Source: Ascaris suum (lineage: Eukaryota > Nematoda > Chromadorea > Rhabditida > Ascarididae). From it: DNA of 64,000 bases. The stretch lies in the NCBI GenBank assembly GCA_013433145.1, contig CM024177.1:10306110-10370109 (forward strand), given 5' to 3'. Shown piece by piece: positions 21,460 through 34,635 of the stretch. Position numbers and translations under genes: made by a program. Under the pieces are notes generated by a model. The model had not been told where the DNA came from. It searched no databases and saw only the letters and a list, made by a program, of their open reading frames with translations. Positions within the stretch are counted from its first letter, which is position 1, and every line of letters starts with the position of its first letter.

Positions 21460-23976
21460 CTTTGAGTATGTCGATAGTTGAATATTTATTTGTTGATTAG
21501 CGTCATAAACACTAATCGATTAATAAACCAACAAAATTCTTATCATTAATTTTATTCTATGATCGTTTCAAAGTGGAATTTGAGTTTCAAAACGGTTCAG
21601 TGGTTTATATTTGGAATTGTTGAGTGCAATTAGTTTATCGGAAGAATGGGGGAGAATGTTGACGTTGACGAAAATTAATGATGTTATTGGAGCGATGGCG
21701 TTTTAAAGCGACCTGAAATTGCATGGTGTATTAAAAGAACGCAAGGGAAAGTGTTGTTTGGGGGCCTCATTGTGGACCAACTATAGCAAATCTAGGTCGT
21801 CGTCGAAACCATTATTAGTGGGACCTATAAGGGAGGGGGTGCTGAGTTGGAGGAATGAACGTTGCATCTCCGTAATGTTCAATTTGCTTCTGCAAATAAA
21901 CCCAGTTGGTTGAAGAGATCGGTATCTAACGTTTGTATTTGCCGAAGAAATGCACCTTTCATATAGAAGTAGTTTCTGAAGGTAAAAATAACGGTGAAGG
22001 AGGCAGAAAGTCCCTTTATTCCTGCGCGGATTTACATATGAATGAGTTTAAGCGAACCATAGGGAAAAGCGATAAAGAGGATAAAGGCAGATGCAATTTC
22101 TCACAAATTTCCCGCAGCGAAGCGATTTCAGTATCATTTTGCTTGTGAGGACAAAAGCCGAAATGATCATAGTTATCTGTGTGAGCATCAACAATTCAAA
22201 CTTTGCCGCTTGAAAATCAAAGCGAATCTTTTCAATTCGAATGCGCATAATAAATTCATATTTTCGCGCAGAAAATAAATAAAACAACCGGAAATATGAA
22301 GATAAGAAAAAGTAAATCAAAAATTGAAATATGCACACATAATTTTACATTCTTAAGAAAAATTCACTCATTGATTTATTGAAAATAAGCGAAGAATATG
22401 GAGGAAAATAGTACGCTAGAAAAGAGGAAATAGGGGTAAAATTGTTTGAACATTGCAATAACAACAAGAAATATTTAGAAACGACAATTGCGTCAATTGA
22501 AAGAAAATGCCTATAAAGAAATAAAACCTTCAGACTGCGTTAATAGGCAATGATCGATTTTTTTTAAAGCGATCAATGCGTTATGTAACGCTTGGTGCGA
22601 TTTTTTTTTTTTGTTTTTAATGAAAACGATTCATGAAAGAGGAATTCCCCATTCTGCAGCTTACTTACCCGAACACTGCCTAAGTTTTCCGTTTCCTCTT
22701 CCATATCGTTTCTAAGCCAAATTTTAATCAATTATTAAAAGAGAATCATTTTGTATTGCCTAAAAGTGATTGAGCTATTACTCTTCCAGTGCCGAATTCA
22801 AAACTTGGAGCCGTTCAAAGTTACGTTGTCATACAATGAAGTCGCAACTTGGAGCTAAGCGATATTTGAGGAGCTTCATAAAGAAAAAATAAATGGTAAG
22901 TTGAAAGAAATTGACCAATTTATGCGCTATTGCAATTCGGCTCAAAAGATCAACAATTTCCCTAATTGCAATTTACTAACTAAAGTTTTTTTTTGCGAGT
23001 CTGCATTTTCGAATGTTACTATAGTATTTATCATATCTACATCAGTATATTCTTATGTATTTTTGCTTCTTTTGATCTCAATTTATGAATTATTGGAAGT
23101 GAATCTATAAAATTTCGTCTACACTATAGATAGCTTAGAGAGTGAAATTGAAATTAGTCGATTAAAATTTGGAATGAATTAATCGATGAACACTTTTAAG
23201 TTAATCAAATATATCATAGAAATTCGATGAATTTTTAGCCGTCGGATTTTCTTTAGTTGGATCGAAGAAAAAAAAAACTGCTTTCGGAAGGCGATTTGCT
23301 AAAATTTTAAGGAGAAAAAAAGAGAAATTTTTTTAAAATATGGATTATTATGCAAATATGAAATTTGTTAATTAGATATTAATGCTGAGTATTGAAAACA
23401 TTAATGAATTTATTTTATTTCATACGCGATTTGTTTTCTTTCGTCTTAAAATGATGTTCTCAAAGATTTTAGATCATCATTTAGAGATCGGTAGATCATA
23501 GGCGCTATTTTTTTTTTATTTCTATTCAACTAGATTAAAGTGATTGATTTCAATATTTAAAGACGAGGTACGTTGACCAGGCGTGGATCAATTCATATAT
23601 TGTGTAGATCGAAACGCGATCTGTTTGGCGTGAACCTCAACGATTATATAGCAAGATCGTGACGCAATACTGTCATTGTTATCGATGTATTGATGTCGGC
23701 CGTTTGGTTTCAGAATAGTGGCCATTATGTTTCGTTTTTATTCGTCTTCAACATTTACTATTCTAGAATGTTGTTCCACGCTGTCAAGTTTTATTAATAT
23801 TTGTTGAAATTTTTGAATATTTAATTTGTTAGTATTTAAATTGTTTGAATTGAATTAATTGAATCGAAATTTGATCGACTGAATTAAATGGAATTTGAAG
23901 CTTAAAATGGAAACAAATTGTAATTTACTCAATCTCGAAATTCATTATAGATGTTGAAAAAGCGCTAAATAAAATA

Positions 23977-24103
<127 letters not shown>

Positions 24104-24335
24104 CTATGGGACATATTTTATATATGATCGCTTAGAATCTCTCTAATTAGTGGATGAATTTTTTTTTTCGCAATTCGTTAAGATTGGAAGATTGAGTAAG
24201 ATCGTTTAGACGATTCAAAGTGCCAAGCGTCTATCATTATACTGGAATGTTGCACTTCTTTAGATCCTTTTAAAAGCTTGCTTAAATTTTTTCTCTGCAT
24301 AGTTGAAGAGACCATCCAAATTCATATGATACAAT

Positions 24336-24356
24336 GGGAGGGGAGGGGATCGAGGG
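24336..24356 (+). other. G-quadruplex-type motif
   Basis: Four G-runs (3, 4, 4 and 3 G) are separated by loops of 1, 1 and 5 bases, which fits the standard G3+N1-7 pattern. The match is from sequence only. Confidence 0.7.
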
Positions 24357-27300
24357 ATTGATGCATATGCTTGATTAACAATTAAATTAAACAACTGAAA
24401 AATATTGCACAGCTTTAGTTTCACTGAATTAATCTGGCGCAAATGATAGGTTAAAAGAGACTAATCGCAGATAAAATAAATGATTATTGATGGGAAACTT
24501 AACAATTGCAGCAAAATTGGTCAATAATATTACGAAAGGAATGTCTAGTAGTAAAAAAAAAACACATTGGCAGTACGGAAAGCATAAAAAGTATGGATTC
24601 ATTTCAAGCTTCCATTTATTTTTGGTGTAATTTAGCAATAATAATCGAATGAAAACTAATGGAATTTTTATAAACTTAAGGAATAATGTTGCTTTAATGA
24701 TGGTTAGATGCATAGCTTGGATTCCCGTGTAAGCTAGTAGCATTTCTAGTTCATCATATTTCTAATGCATGTGCATAATTTATCATAAGTTAATAATTTC
24801 CAAAAAAAAAAAAAAATTAATTTGCTTATCTTAGCTATGATTGGCTAAATGATAGTTGCTTGAAAGAAAAACCTTTGAGATTTCTTTTTTTTAACGATAA
24901 CTAGGGATTTTCACGATTTTCCAACCTACATGTTCCACTTTTCATTTAAGTGAATATTTAAGGAACGTTTGTTTTTCGAAAGTGTGTCCAATTAGGTGTT
25001 GTCTTCACATCATATTATGATATTATGCTGTCGTCTTCGTATCATCGACAGTTGTTTGGAAATATTTTTGAATATTATTGTTATTGAGGTATTCATATTT
25101 GTGAAAACGCTTTGCATTTGTGCCTCTCTTCAGTAGAAATAGATGATCTATCTTTAAGCGATTACGATACGCTGTTTATGAAGGATGAGCGAGACAGATC
25201 CATGATAGTATTGATAGGATATTGATAGGAAATGATTTCTAAATTTCTAAAAGGTATAATATGGTTCATCCCACCCCTCCCCTCCCCTTCCCTCTACTGG
25301 TAAGCTTGAAGATTTATATGGAAATTCTTTGTTTTAGTCACCTTTCAAAACATCATTACATGACGATACCATCGATTTGTCGTATTACTCAGTTTTTCAA
25401 ATACTCTATATTTATATAAGCTTTGATATCGATTGCAGTAGTTTTGGGGTTTATTGCTCGAAAATGGAAAGAACTCTTGATATGCTATAGTATGTTGGAT
25501 ATAAGCGGTGGGTTTCTTGCATTAATCTCATATAAAACCAATGCTTTCGAAGGTGTTCTGATCCGCTCCGAGATTGTGATCGTCATGTTCGGATTGTACG
25601 AGCACAATTAAACAGATGAAAGTGAACACCTCGAACATTTGCGTGTTGTTGTTGTTGTTAAGTTCAGGTCTATGTAGTGAGCGGTCTTTCCTATTTATTC
25701 CGCTTTGTTTTGTTCTAGAACTTCCGGTGAGAAATTCACCTGTAAAATATGTCAATATGTTAAATTTAAAATTTGCTTTTTTTAAGGGATTTTCATTTAC
25801 TTTCAATATTCGCTTAGTCCTCTATTGCTTCGAATCCCTAACATGTGCTCCCTCTTACTTAATGCTCTCATCTTAATGGAGTAGTGCTAACCAATTGTGA
25901 ATTAAAGGGGATTGCGTGAGAGTTGTGGATCTCTCTGTCCGTCCGTCTTCCTAGTCTGGACTAAATAGAAGGTTATTGCTTGATCTCGTTCTCGGCTCCT
26001 TCTTGCAAAGGAGAACCCTCGAGCTTTATGTTCGAGTGTATTCGCTGTTGAAAAATAATTTGTTATTGGAAGTAGTCTCATTATTTGCTTTTTTTTTACT
26101 CGCGCAATCATTTCCTCCTTGCAGAAGTCGAGAGTTTTGTTTCTTCCCGGAATTCAATGGGATTTTGCATTATAGTGACCCCCCTATCGATGGATAAGAG
26201 AGGGCGTATTAGTCGTTCTCAGGAGGAAACCTTTTTTCTCAATCGCCGAATGATTCTGATGCATTTAGATAGAGGGAAAACGGAGTGATTTTCTCCCGCT
26301 TAAGGCAGTGAATGAGAGATTCCATTTATTCCAGCCAAACTGGTGGAAACTGGTTTCAAACATCACCAGTTAGAATGAGCATCCATCCTCATATGCGTAA
26401 TTTTGTCGATTGCATTATTCTTTGCAATATTTCCATAGTTTTCATTGAATAGTGTAATAAATTGATATGATCATTGCAATAATAATTCGTTGCCTGGCAA
26501 AATAATGCAAGTTTTTATACATTGAACAGTGAAGCATGATTAAAATGGTGAAATTCAAGTTATGCATAACTACACTGCGATATTCTCTGCTGTCATGCAT
26601 TTGATCGAAGAATTGCTTAGACATCTCTTATATATTGAGGAGAAGATGGTATGATTTTATTTACGACTTTTAAATATGAGGAAAGTGTGTTAACAATTCG
26701 TTCACTTTATAGGTGCTCGCAGATAACAGAAATACCTCAAAAAATCGATCGGAATTTCCAAAGTGAGCATTGAATTCAGTAATACGAATCAGGTTGACCA
26801 CCATGCAAAGGTCTGAAACACTACGTTTTCCCCCCTTTTTAGTTTCAGTGACCGCAGAGGAAGGGAGGTGAGGAAATTCGCGCCGATGCTGCTTTTTGGC
26901 GATCTTGGGTGTCAACAGATCTGCAATGCTGTCATAGGCGATCGTCAATTAAAAAATGTCCTAAAATGGCATATTTGGCAAAAATGACGAAAAACTATCG
27001 CAGATTGTTGACGTTGGACTGATGCTCGATTTCTTTCAAATACGTCATTATATACTTCGACTTTTTGCCGAGAAGATACATATAGTTGATGCTCTTTTTT
27101 AATTAGCAAAAATGATCTTTATGTGCGGCAGTGTGTTGCGAATGTTTGCCCACCAAAGTTATTCACCTCACGATATCGGAAGGAGGTAGTAACTAAGTCT
27201 TTAGTCATAATGTCTAGTTTAGGTCAAATTCGAGTCGTGAGCTTACCTCACTTTCGTATAAGTGGATCGGAATTGCAAGGTTATTAAGGGATTGAAGTCA

Positions 27301-28262
27301 TGCATGAGCAGTTGCCTTTATGTCCCCCTTCGCGCACAGTTGACAAGAAAGCAGACCCGCGCCGTCTTTTATGAGATAATTGCGGAGAGATATCGAAGAA
27401 TGAGAAAAATGATGGAAAGTATAGGAGAATGAAGTCGAAAACTGAAAGAAAAATTGCTCAAAAGGCACAAAATGGATTCAAATTTACATAAAGGAAATTC
27501 TGAAAAGTTTGAAATTCGATGAAACGTCGAAATGCAAGCTCGTAGGAAAGTTCGATGCTTTGTAGAGTAAAATAAAGATTCACACAACTACGAAAATGTT
27601 CGTCTATATGCGGGCAGTTCTCTTGGCAATGGCTAGTCATTGCTTTCAATATACGCATTGCATATACAGGATTTGATATGAATATGGTTTGTTCCATAGT
27701 TTATAGATTTGAAAACTACACTGAAGTATAACACTGTACACAATTAAGGATACGTGGATAGGTGCATATAATGCGTAGAATTATGTCCCGTATATATAAG
27801 GAATGCTTTTAATGCAAATAAACGAGACATTTATTCATGACGGAGCGCTTAACCTGGTCAGCACAACTAGGCTTTTATTTTGCAACGCTTCATGCACCTA
27901 GATATGGAAATTTTATTCGTGTAAGATTCTGAGCCTCATTTCTCTCATTTCGTTTACTGTTTCTCCAGTAATCATTCTTTGGTCTTAATACCGTAATAGT
28001 AATGAAGCATATTCGTGCGTGCATAGGCTTACTTACGTCTGCTCATTTACATAATGGTTTAGATATGAAGCATCCTATGATATTTGATTTTCTTCGTAAG
28101 TTGTGGAAAATCAAATGTGCTGTGAAATTTGCATCCACAAAATTATTCTCTAAGCAACATTTGGTTCGCCGTCATAGGAAAGTTCATAGTAGTTATTGCC
28201 GCATTCTTTATTTTATTCGAATCGGACGAATCAGATGCAATCGTTTGGTGGGCTGAAATGCA

Positions 28263-28414
<152 letters not shown>

Positions 28415-28985
28415 TGTCGTCCTTTCTGGCAATCTTCCGAACTTCCCTGAATCAAATGGCGTTTAAATGCAAAAGCAGAAGTGCCGTCTAATCGAAATGC
28501 CGTCTTAAGAAACGACGCGTTAGCTTTGTGTGAAGTTCTCACGCTAGTGCTTAGCGATGTTTGTAGAGTGAAAGTCACGCGCTAATCTCGACTAACCTAT
28601 CGCTGCGCGCACGTCACATTTACGCGAACGGGCATCCCGGCTGTCCACTTCAACCCGGGTTTTCTGTCCTTTGGTCATTTTCATTAATCAACCGACGCAC
28701 CTTTAACCACTTTTAATTTCTTTGCCGACTTTAACAAATTCAAGAATTTAGATCTCATAAATCCTGAAGCGAGGGCTTTATTTGTACAGTGCTCTCTTTG
28801 TAGTTTGCACTACGCCTAGCAAATAGTGCTGGTCCTCGAAAAAATTTTGTTAAGCGCATCGAAATCGTTTGAGCGGTCTCGAACCTCACTTAGGGTTTTC
28901 TAAATTCGGGCGTTTCAGATTTTGGAGAGCGATGAATTTCCTTTAGTGGGTATGTATGCCATGGGTCCGTTATTATCTACAATTC

Positions 28986-29019
28986 GGATTTTAGGGCTTT
29001 CGGGATTTTAGGGCTTCGG
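28986..29019 (+). repeat. Tandem duplicate GGATTTTAGGGCTT
   Basis: Two copies, at 28986 and 29003, are 17 bases apart. It is not the nematode telomere repeat TTAGGC in tandem, only a chance resemblance. Confidence 0.75.
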
Positions 29020-29579
29020 AGTTTTGTTTAGGATTTCCGACTTTTTAAAGATCCTAATTCGAAATTTGTTCAGTTCCTTAGTTCAAGAGGAAATCTCACT
29101 TGTTCCTCAAAATCGGTGGGCATAGAGAAAGATGCGAAACAATGCTAGATTATTTGTTGTTGTGAAAGGCGCTGCATGAAAGATCTATGTTGCGGTATAC
29201 TCGAAGAAGCAATGAGGTACTTCTGTGGTGTTCTTGTTATCCGCTGCTCTAAAATCAAACGAGACAGTCGATCAGAAAGTTTCTTCGGTCAGCGACTATG
29301 AAATGCAGCTTAAGAGATCTGTGGACTGCGGCTTTTCTGTTGCTATTTTCCTACCAGATGTGTAGATTTCTCTTCATCGAGACGTGCTGATCAATTTCTC
29401 TCTGTTTGGCGTTAACTGTTGCTTGCTTGTGACCACCACAGTACCATGATGATAAACGCTTGTAGCCTCTAGCTCGAGCACTGTAACAAAGCTCGAGTAT
29501 TTGATAACGATTTCATAACTGTCTTCTAAAACTCATGAAATCGTCAAAGTCCTCAGAATTTTGGGGCGACCGAATCCCT

Positions 29580-29643
29580 TCGCGAAGCCCCAGAAGTTGA
29601 GCGAAAATAGTTCGCGAGACCCCAGAAGTTTAGCGCTGTCGGG
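29580..29643. repeat. 32-bp diverged tandem duplication
   Basis: The segments CGCGAAGCCCCAGAAGTTGA and CGCGAGACCCCAGAAGTTTA lie 32 bases apart and both continue into GCG. Confidence 0.75.
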
Positions 29644-29831
29644 TTTCACCACTACGCACTTGGCGGCCTCAAATGGCAGCACTGGCTTGGCAAAATGTAT
29701 GCAGGTTTTCGTATTTTTCGAGATGGACGACTGTGATGTGACCGTGATCCTATTAGATATTAGTTCATATTCACCAGAACATATATGTGCCTGGGCAAGA
29801 GATAGGAGCTTATTTCTGAGCTTACACTTGG

Positions 29832-30094
29832 TCACCCTAACATTCCCGAGTCTGTGAGGACTCTCTGGCTTTTGGAGTTACTGGTGCTAGAAAGCTCCCT
29901 AGACTTTGTCCATTCCGCCTCAAAAAAAAGAAGGAACACTCTCAATTTGTCAAGGGTTATTACGCATCCTTTCCGCACATTGCTCGTTAGGCTTATTGGT
30001 CTCGTTGTATGTCCCTCATACTGCATCACAACGTTCTTACTCACCAGTCATCTAAAGCTTTTTCCATAGTCGCGACGAAGTAGACAACCGTAGT
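29832..30094 (-). mobile_element. Decayed reverse-transcriptase fragment, RTE-type non-LTR retrotransposon
   Basis: On the minus strand, 30094-30044 reads TTVVYFVATMEKALDDW, resembling the FVDYEKAFDSV block of RTE-clade reverse transcriptases. After a frameshift, 30044-29832 reads EGHTTRPISLTSNVRKGCVI followed by TLDKL. This resembles the next conserved stretch, a CTT-I-L segment then VRQGDTISPKLF. The spacing is roughly right, but residues between the two blocks are missing, the catalytic FADD box is not recognisable, and stops and frameshifts are present. It is a dead fragment with unknown borders. The family assignment is from remembered motifs, and chance similarity is possible. Confidence 0.4.
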
Positions 30095-31858
30095 CGAAAG
30101 CAAGCCTTTCAACGTTATGGAGATGTGGTATCAGGAGCTTAACTTTATTTGAGAGTTCAAGAGAATTCAAGAGATTTTGTCCATTATGATGGATGGTCAC
30201 ATTTCCCGTTTGGAATCGCTAATTGATGACAGCAGAGCAGCGGTTTTCTTCCTCAGAAGGACTGGGTTCAAGACGAGACTTTTACGCTGGTTTCTTCGAG
30301 GTGTAAGATAAAGAGCATGCGTCTCTAATTACTCCAATATTCTAAACATATTCGTCCTAGGCCAGCTGTTTACTGTTGGCCTCAGAGAACCATTATTATT
30401 ACTTGAGCATTTCTCCACAAATGAAAAGCAGCATCAGGTAAGCTTAACACCTTTCGGACTTAAAGCTGCTTCTGAATAAACTGGAGTTTTTCTTTGTTAG
30501 AAGGGTCGACCAAGGATTCTGAAGGATTCTGCAAAAAAAAAATTAAGATTCCTCCTCTTAAATAGGAAATCCAAATATTGTCGAACGTAGAGTTGATGAA
30601 GCGCGCTCATAGCGTGCAATCATAATCGATTAATTCTACGACGTTAAAATCCATGTTTCCATTGATCAAGATATGGAATATGTTTTCAGTATTTCCTCAG
30701 TATTGAAATAGTTTATCGGATCAAAGAGTTTCTATGTTTACACGAAAGTAAGATTTTAAATCGCATTCGTTTCATCCCATATTTCATTTTTTTTTTCATG
30801 CTTGCGTTACCTGGACGTTGCGCTCTATTGACCAAAATGAAGAGACTAAAAGTTAAATTTTTTGACTAGAATTAGAAAGAGCAATGTGTTAGGGTCACAC
30901 GCTTTCTAACCTCTCATCAACTCCTTGTAGTTCGGTGACGTCCGAGCATCAACGCTAAACCTTTTTTGGTCCCTCCACCCTTCTCTCCAGGCCCTCTTTG
31001 TCCTTTGACGGCTCCAGAAAAATATTCCAAAAACCCACCTAATTGCAGTTGGAACTAGCTCGCCCGAAAATTTGCAAATTTGCACCTGACCCATTTTTAT
31101 CCATCAAATTTTCTTGCTCCTTTCGGTAACAGAGGTCTGCGGATTGTTGATTCATCTTTAGCACTGGCTTTCCTTGGTCTCAAAATAGTAGCAAAAAGTA
31201 AAGCAAATGTAATCCTCTAGATGACTGCAATTTCGTTTTTAACTTCGGTGAACGCGAAATTACGGTGTTTTCTGCGCTCATCCTTAATTAAACTCGTGAT
31301 CGTTCAAAGTTTTTAATTCCTCTCGGAATTGCACTTTTTCTACGCATTTTGCGAAATTCACTTTGCAAAAGCCTACTAAGGCAAGATCATATCTGCGTGT
31401 ATGCCTGTGTCTATATGTGTATGTGTGCATGCGTTTACATGTATGTATACGTTTGTATGTTCCCGTGTATAAATCTATCCAGGAATTTCAACTCGGGAAC
31501 CACTCAAGCCGTCCCAGAGTCATTTAACTCGGAGTTAAGAAATTTTTATGCACATAACTGACCCCCATATCAAAAGTTCATCACTTTTGCGGCATTTCAC
31601 ATCATTTCATCAAATTTAAAAGAGCGAACAACTAAACATATAGCGCAAACTTGTTACGCTTCAATTTTATATCGATCTATACATAGAGTAAGCGAGGAAA
31701 TTGAAGTGATTCGAGTTTTTTCTATCCATTTTTCAACACGTTGAAAATTTTTATATTTCTTTCATTTTATCAATCACTTTCATCAGTTAATAATGATTAA
31801 GTTTTTTATCTATCTCATTAGACATTTAAATCTGCAAAACATTTGATTTTCTTGTGAT

Positions 31859-31915
31859 CTTACAGATGCAAAATTTAAAAAAAAAAAAGGCTGGTTTTTT
31901 TTTTGCATCTGTAAG
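31859..31915. repeat. Inverted repeat with 15-nt perfect arms
   Basis: CTTACAGATGCAAAA (31859-31873) pairs with TTTTGCATCTGTAAG (31901-31915). The spacer carries a poly-A run and then a poly-T run that can extend the stem. Confidence 0.85.
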
Positions 31916-31934
31916 TAATCGGTTCTAAGGTAGA

Positions 31935-31955
31935 AAACGGTAAACGGTAAACGGT
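31935..31955. repeat. (AAACGGT)3 tandem repeat
   Basis: Three perfect 7-bp units, just after the 31859-31915 hairpin. Confidence 0.9.
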
Positions 31956-34570
31956 AGGCGTTTTTTCATAGCTTTAAGCATAAAAACATATCTTATATTG
32001 TAGAGACTTTTTCTTACGTTCTACAGCTGCTTCCTTCTCTTGAATGCACTAAACGTTTCGGTTACTAAATTTTTCTTCTTCGTCGAGACTCCTATCCTTT
32101 TCCATTTATATTGCCATCTGCTTTTCATTTATCGATATTTCTCATCAAACAGGAAGTGAATTTTTATGAACCATTTGTAACACTGTGATGATAGTTAGCG
32201 CATGATCAATATATTCATTTGAGTGATTATGAGGGAAATGTGAAGATTCTCAACTATTTACTTGCCACCTCATTGATCCTTATTTATTGTGTCTTCTCTA
32301 AATTTAGATAGATCTTTACAACAATGTTTTCTTTACAATGACTCTGCTCTAATTTCTGTTTCAGTATAAAAAGATTTTTATAGTTTTTATAGTATAAAAA
32401 GGAAATTCTGCTCATCAGATTCCAAAACTTGAGCTCCTGTACTTTATGTTGAAAGTACTGGATGATAGGCTTACCTACATACAGACGTATACAGCGTTCG
32501 CTTAAACACGGCATTACCCTAATGCGACTGAGCAAAGCAAATTTGCAAAAGCGATAAAAGCCTTTTTTCCTGTAAGATTTTATGAATGGTTATTCAGTTG
32601 AAATATGTTTGCATTATTTTGCCTATTCTAATATTTGGTTGTAGCTTGTGAAATTTGTCGGTTAGATTGAAAACGCATATCGTGCTACCTATCCATTCCG
32701 ATGCGCTTTTCCATTTATTCGTTTGTAATCTTAGGCTTTACAAATTTCTTGCTGATATATATCTCAAATAAAAGGTTTCGTTACTACCTGTCTTCTTCTT
32801 AATGAGCCATCCTCCATCCTGACTAGTCGCTCTTCTCTTTTAGTGCGAAGCCAGGAACAGTTACTGCTTCTACATTTCCAGAATAGTGAACATATGTTTC
32901 AAATGGAAATTGCAGAAATTTAGTAATAAGTTTATAATAAGTTTCTTTAATTTAATATATATGAGATTCAAAATATTAACCTGGCGATCAACAACGATAA
33001 TCTATTAGAGTTCTTAGTAAAAGTTTCTTTGACATAATGGTTCTTAATTAGCACTTAATAAAAATAAGATAAACGATTAGAGGGAAATGATGAAACGAGA
33101 TGAATTCTTATAAAACATTTCTTGTATAATATTCATTAGCCATATTATAATGAGAACTCTTTGCTTTCTTTCCTGAGTGATTACAAATAGACCCTTACTC
33201 ATGTAATCATGAATGCTGCAAAATGTATAGAATTAAAGTCAAGAGTTGAGGAGGTTTATTTATGCATTTGCTTGGACAGATCAAATGCCAGTGCAGTACA
33301 AGAGACTGGTTTTAGTCACATTTGTGAGAAGAGACTACCAATTAAGCACAGAAGAAGATTATTATAGTCGAAGGTGGTTATCCTTCTTGCTTCACTTTCG
33401 CATCTGTTATTCTTAGAGCTGAAAATTCTATCGTGATTGTCAAAGCAAAATTTTGAGGCTTAGATTGCATGCCTTTATATGCATAATGATGTCATCTCTT
33501 ATTCCGCGCAAACTAGCTCTAATTGATGGCGGTTATATCAAGGGTCACTGACGTCCGGCCTATGAGTCTAATTCACCCAATCGGCGTCTCCTTAAAGGAG
33601 CACCGAAAAATCCAGCCCATGAGCTTCCGCCAGCCCCGTAATCCATTTCTTCCGGTGTCGTTCTGGGGAAATCACTCGTGAAAGTGTATTAGCCTCGGCT
33701 AGATCTGTGTATCTGTGCATTGCTTATACTATACTATCGCACTGCTTCCGCTATAGTACTTTATCTTTTTCACCTGAGAGCAGATGAGATAGTCTTCATG
33801 ATGGTATTTGCACCTGCTAAAGCTTTCCAATGAATCGCACCTACCTTGAAATGTGACTAGGATTTTTTTGTTTCCTTTTTTATTGCTTACACCAACTTCA
33901 GCTTACACTGTACAGTTGTAAATGGATATAAGTTTAAGAAAATATGTATTTCGACATATATACATGCTTTTTATGTATTACAATTACATTTCGTTCATTC
34001 AGCATGTTTATTTTATTTACTTGAGCAAAGAATATTAAGGGCCTCGACAAATATGCAAAATATGCATCTTAGAGCATGATGCCATATGTCTTGCAGTTTT
34101 TTTTTTGCAATTCGCGAAGATTTCACTCATGTTCGATCGGAGAGATTTATTACAATCGTTCCGGCATAAAAACGTTTGGAAAATTTCTCTAAATGGTGGT
34201 GTGGCCTCTAGATTGATGTCTCATCACTAAACGATATGGAAAATGTGAAGGTTCGTTTTAATGAATGAAGCTTCATTCGTAGTTGGCATAATTTTACTTT
34301 CATAAAGCTATTTACCATTCTATTTAAGCTCTAATTTACAGCATTCTTCAGCATATTGAAGATGAATTTCTTTGAAGTATAATGTAAAAGCGAGCATATT
34401 CGAATTCGAATTTTATGCAGATCATATATTATCACTGAAATTTCTCATCAAATCCATATTCAAAAACAATTAATTTTCAATCATTATTACATAACATTCA
34501 AAATTGAAATACTCAAGGAATACGCCGAGAATACATCTCATCGATATAGCAATTTAATTTTGACTTCTTT

Positions 34571-34635
34571 TAATCAATCATAATCAATCAATCAATCAAT
34601 TTTAATCAATTAATCAATCAATTTTAATCAATCAT
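34571..34635. repeat. AATC-type tandem repeat
   Basis: Imperfect AATC/TAATC units occur in several short runs joined by TTTTAATC. Confidence 0.85.

Noticed and set aside
28002..28256. ORF with [14 protein letters not shown], resembling a C2H2 zinc-finger helix
   Set aside because: The spacing is wrong for C2H2 and the paired cysteines are missing.
28870..28900. GGTTCGAGA on the minus strand as a tRNA T-loop
   Set aside because: The flanking bases cannot form the T-stem and no cloverleaf can be drawn around it.
28986..29019. TTTTAGGGCTT repeats as interstitial telomere sequence
   Set aside because: There are only two copies, and the unit is neither TTAGGC nor TTAGGG in tandem.
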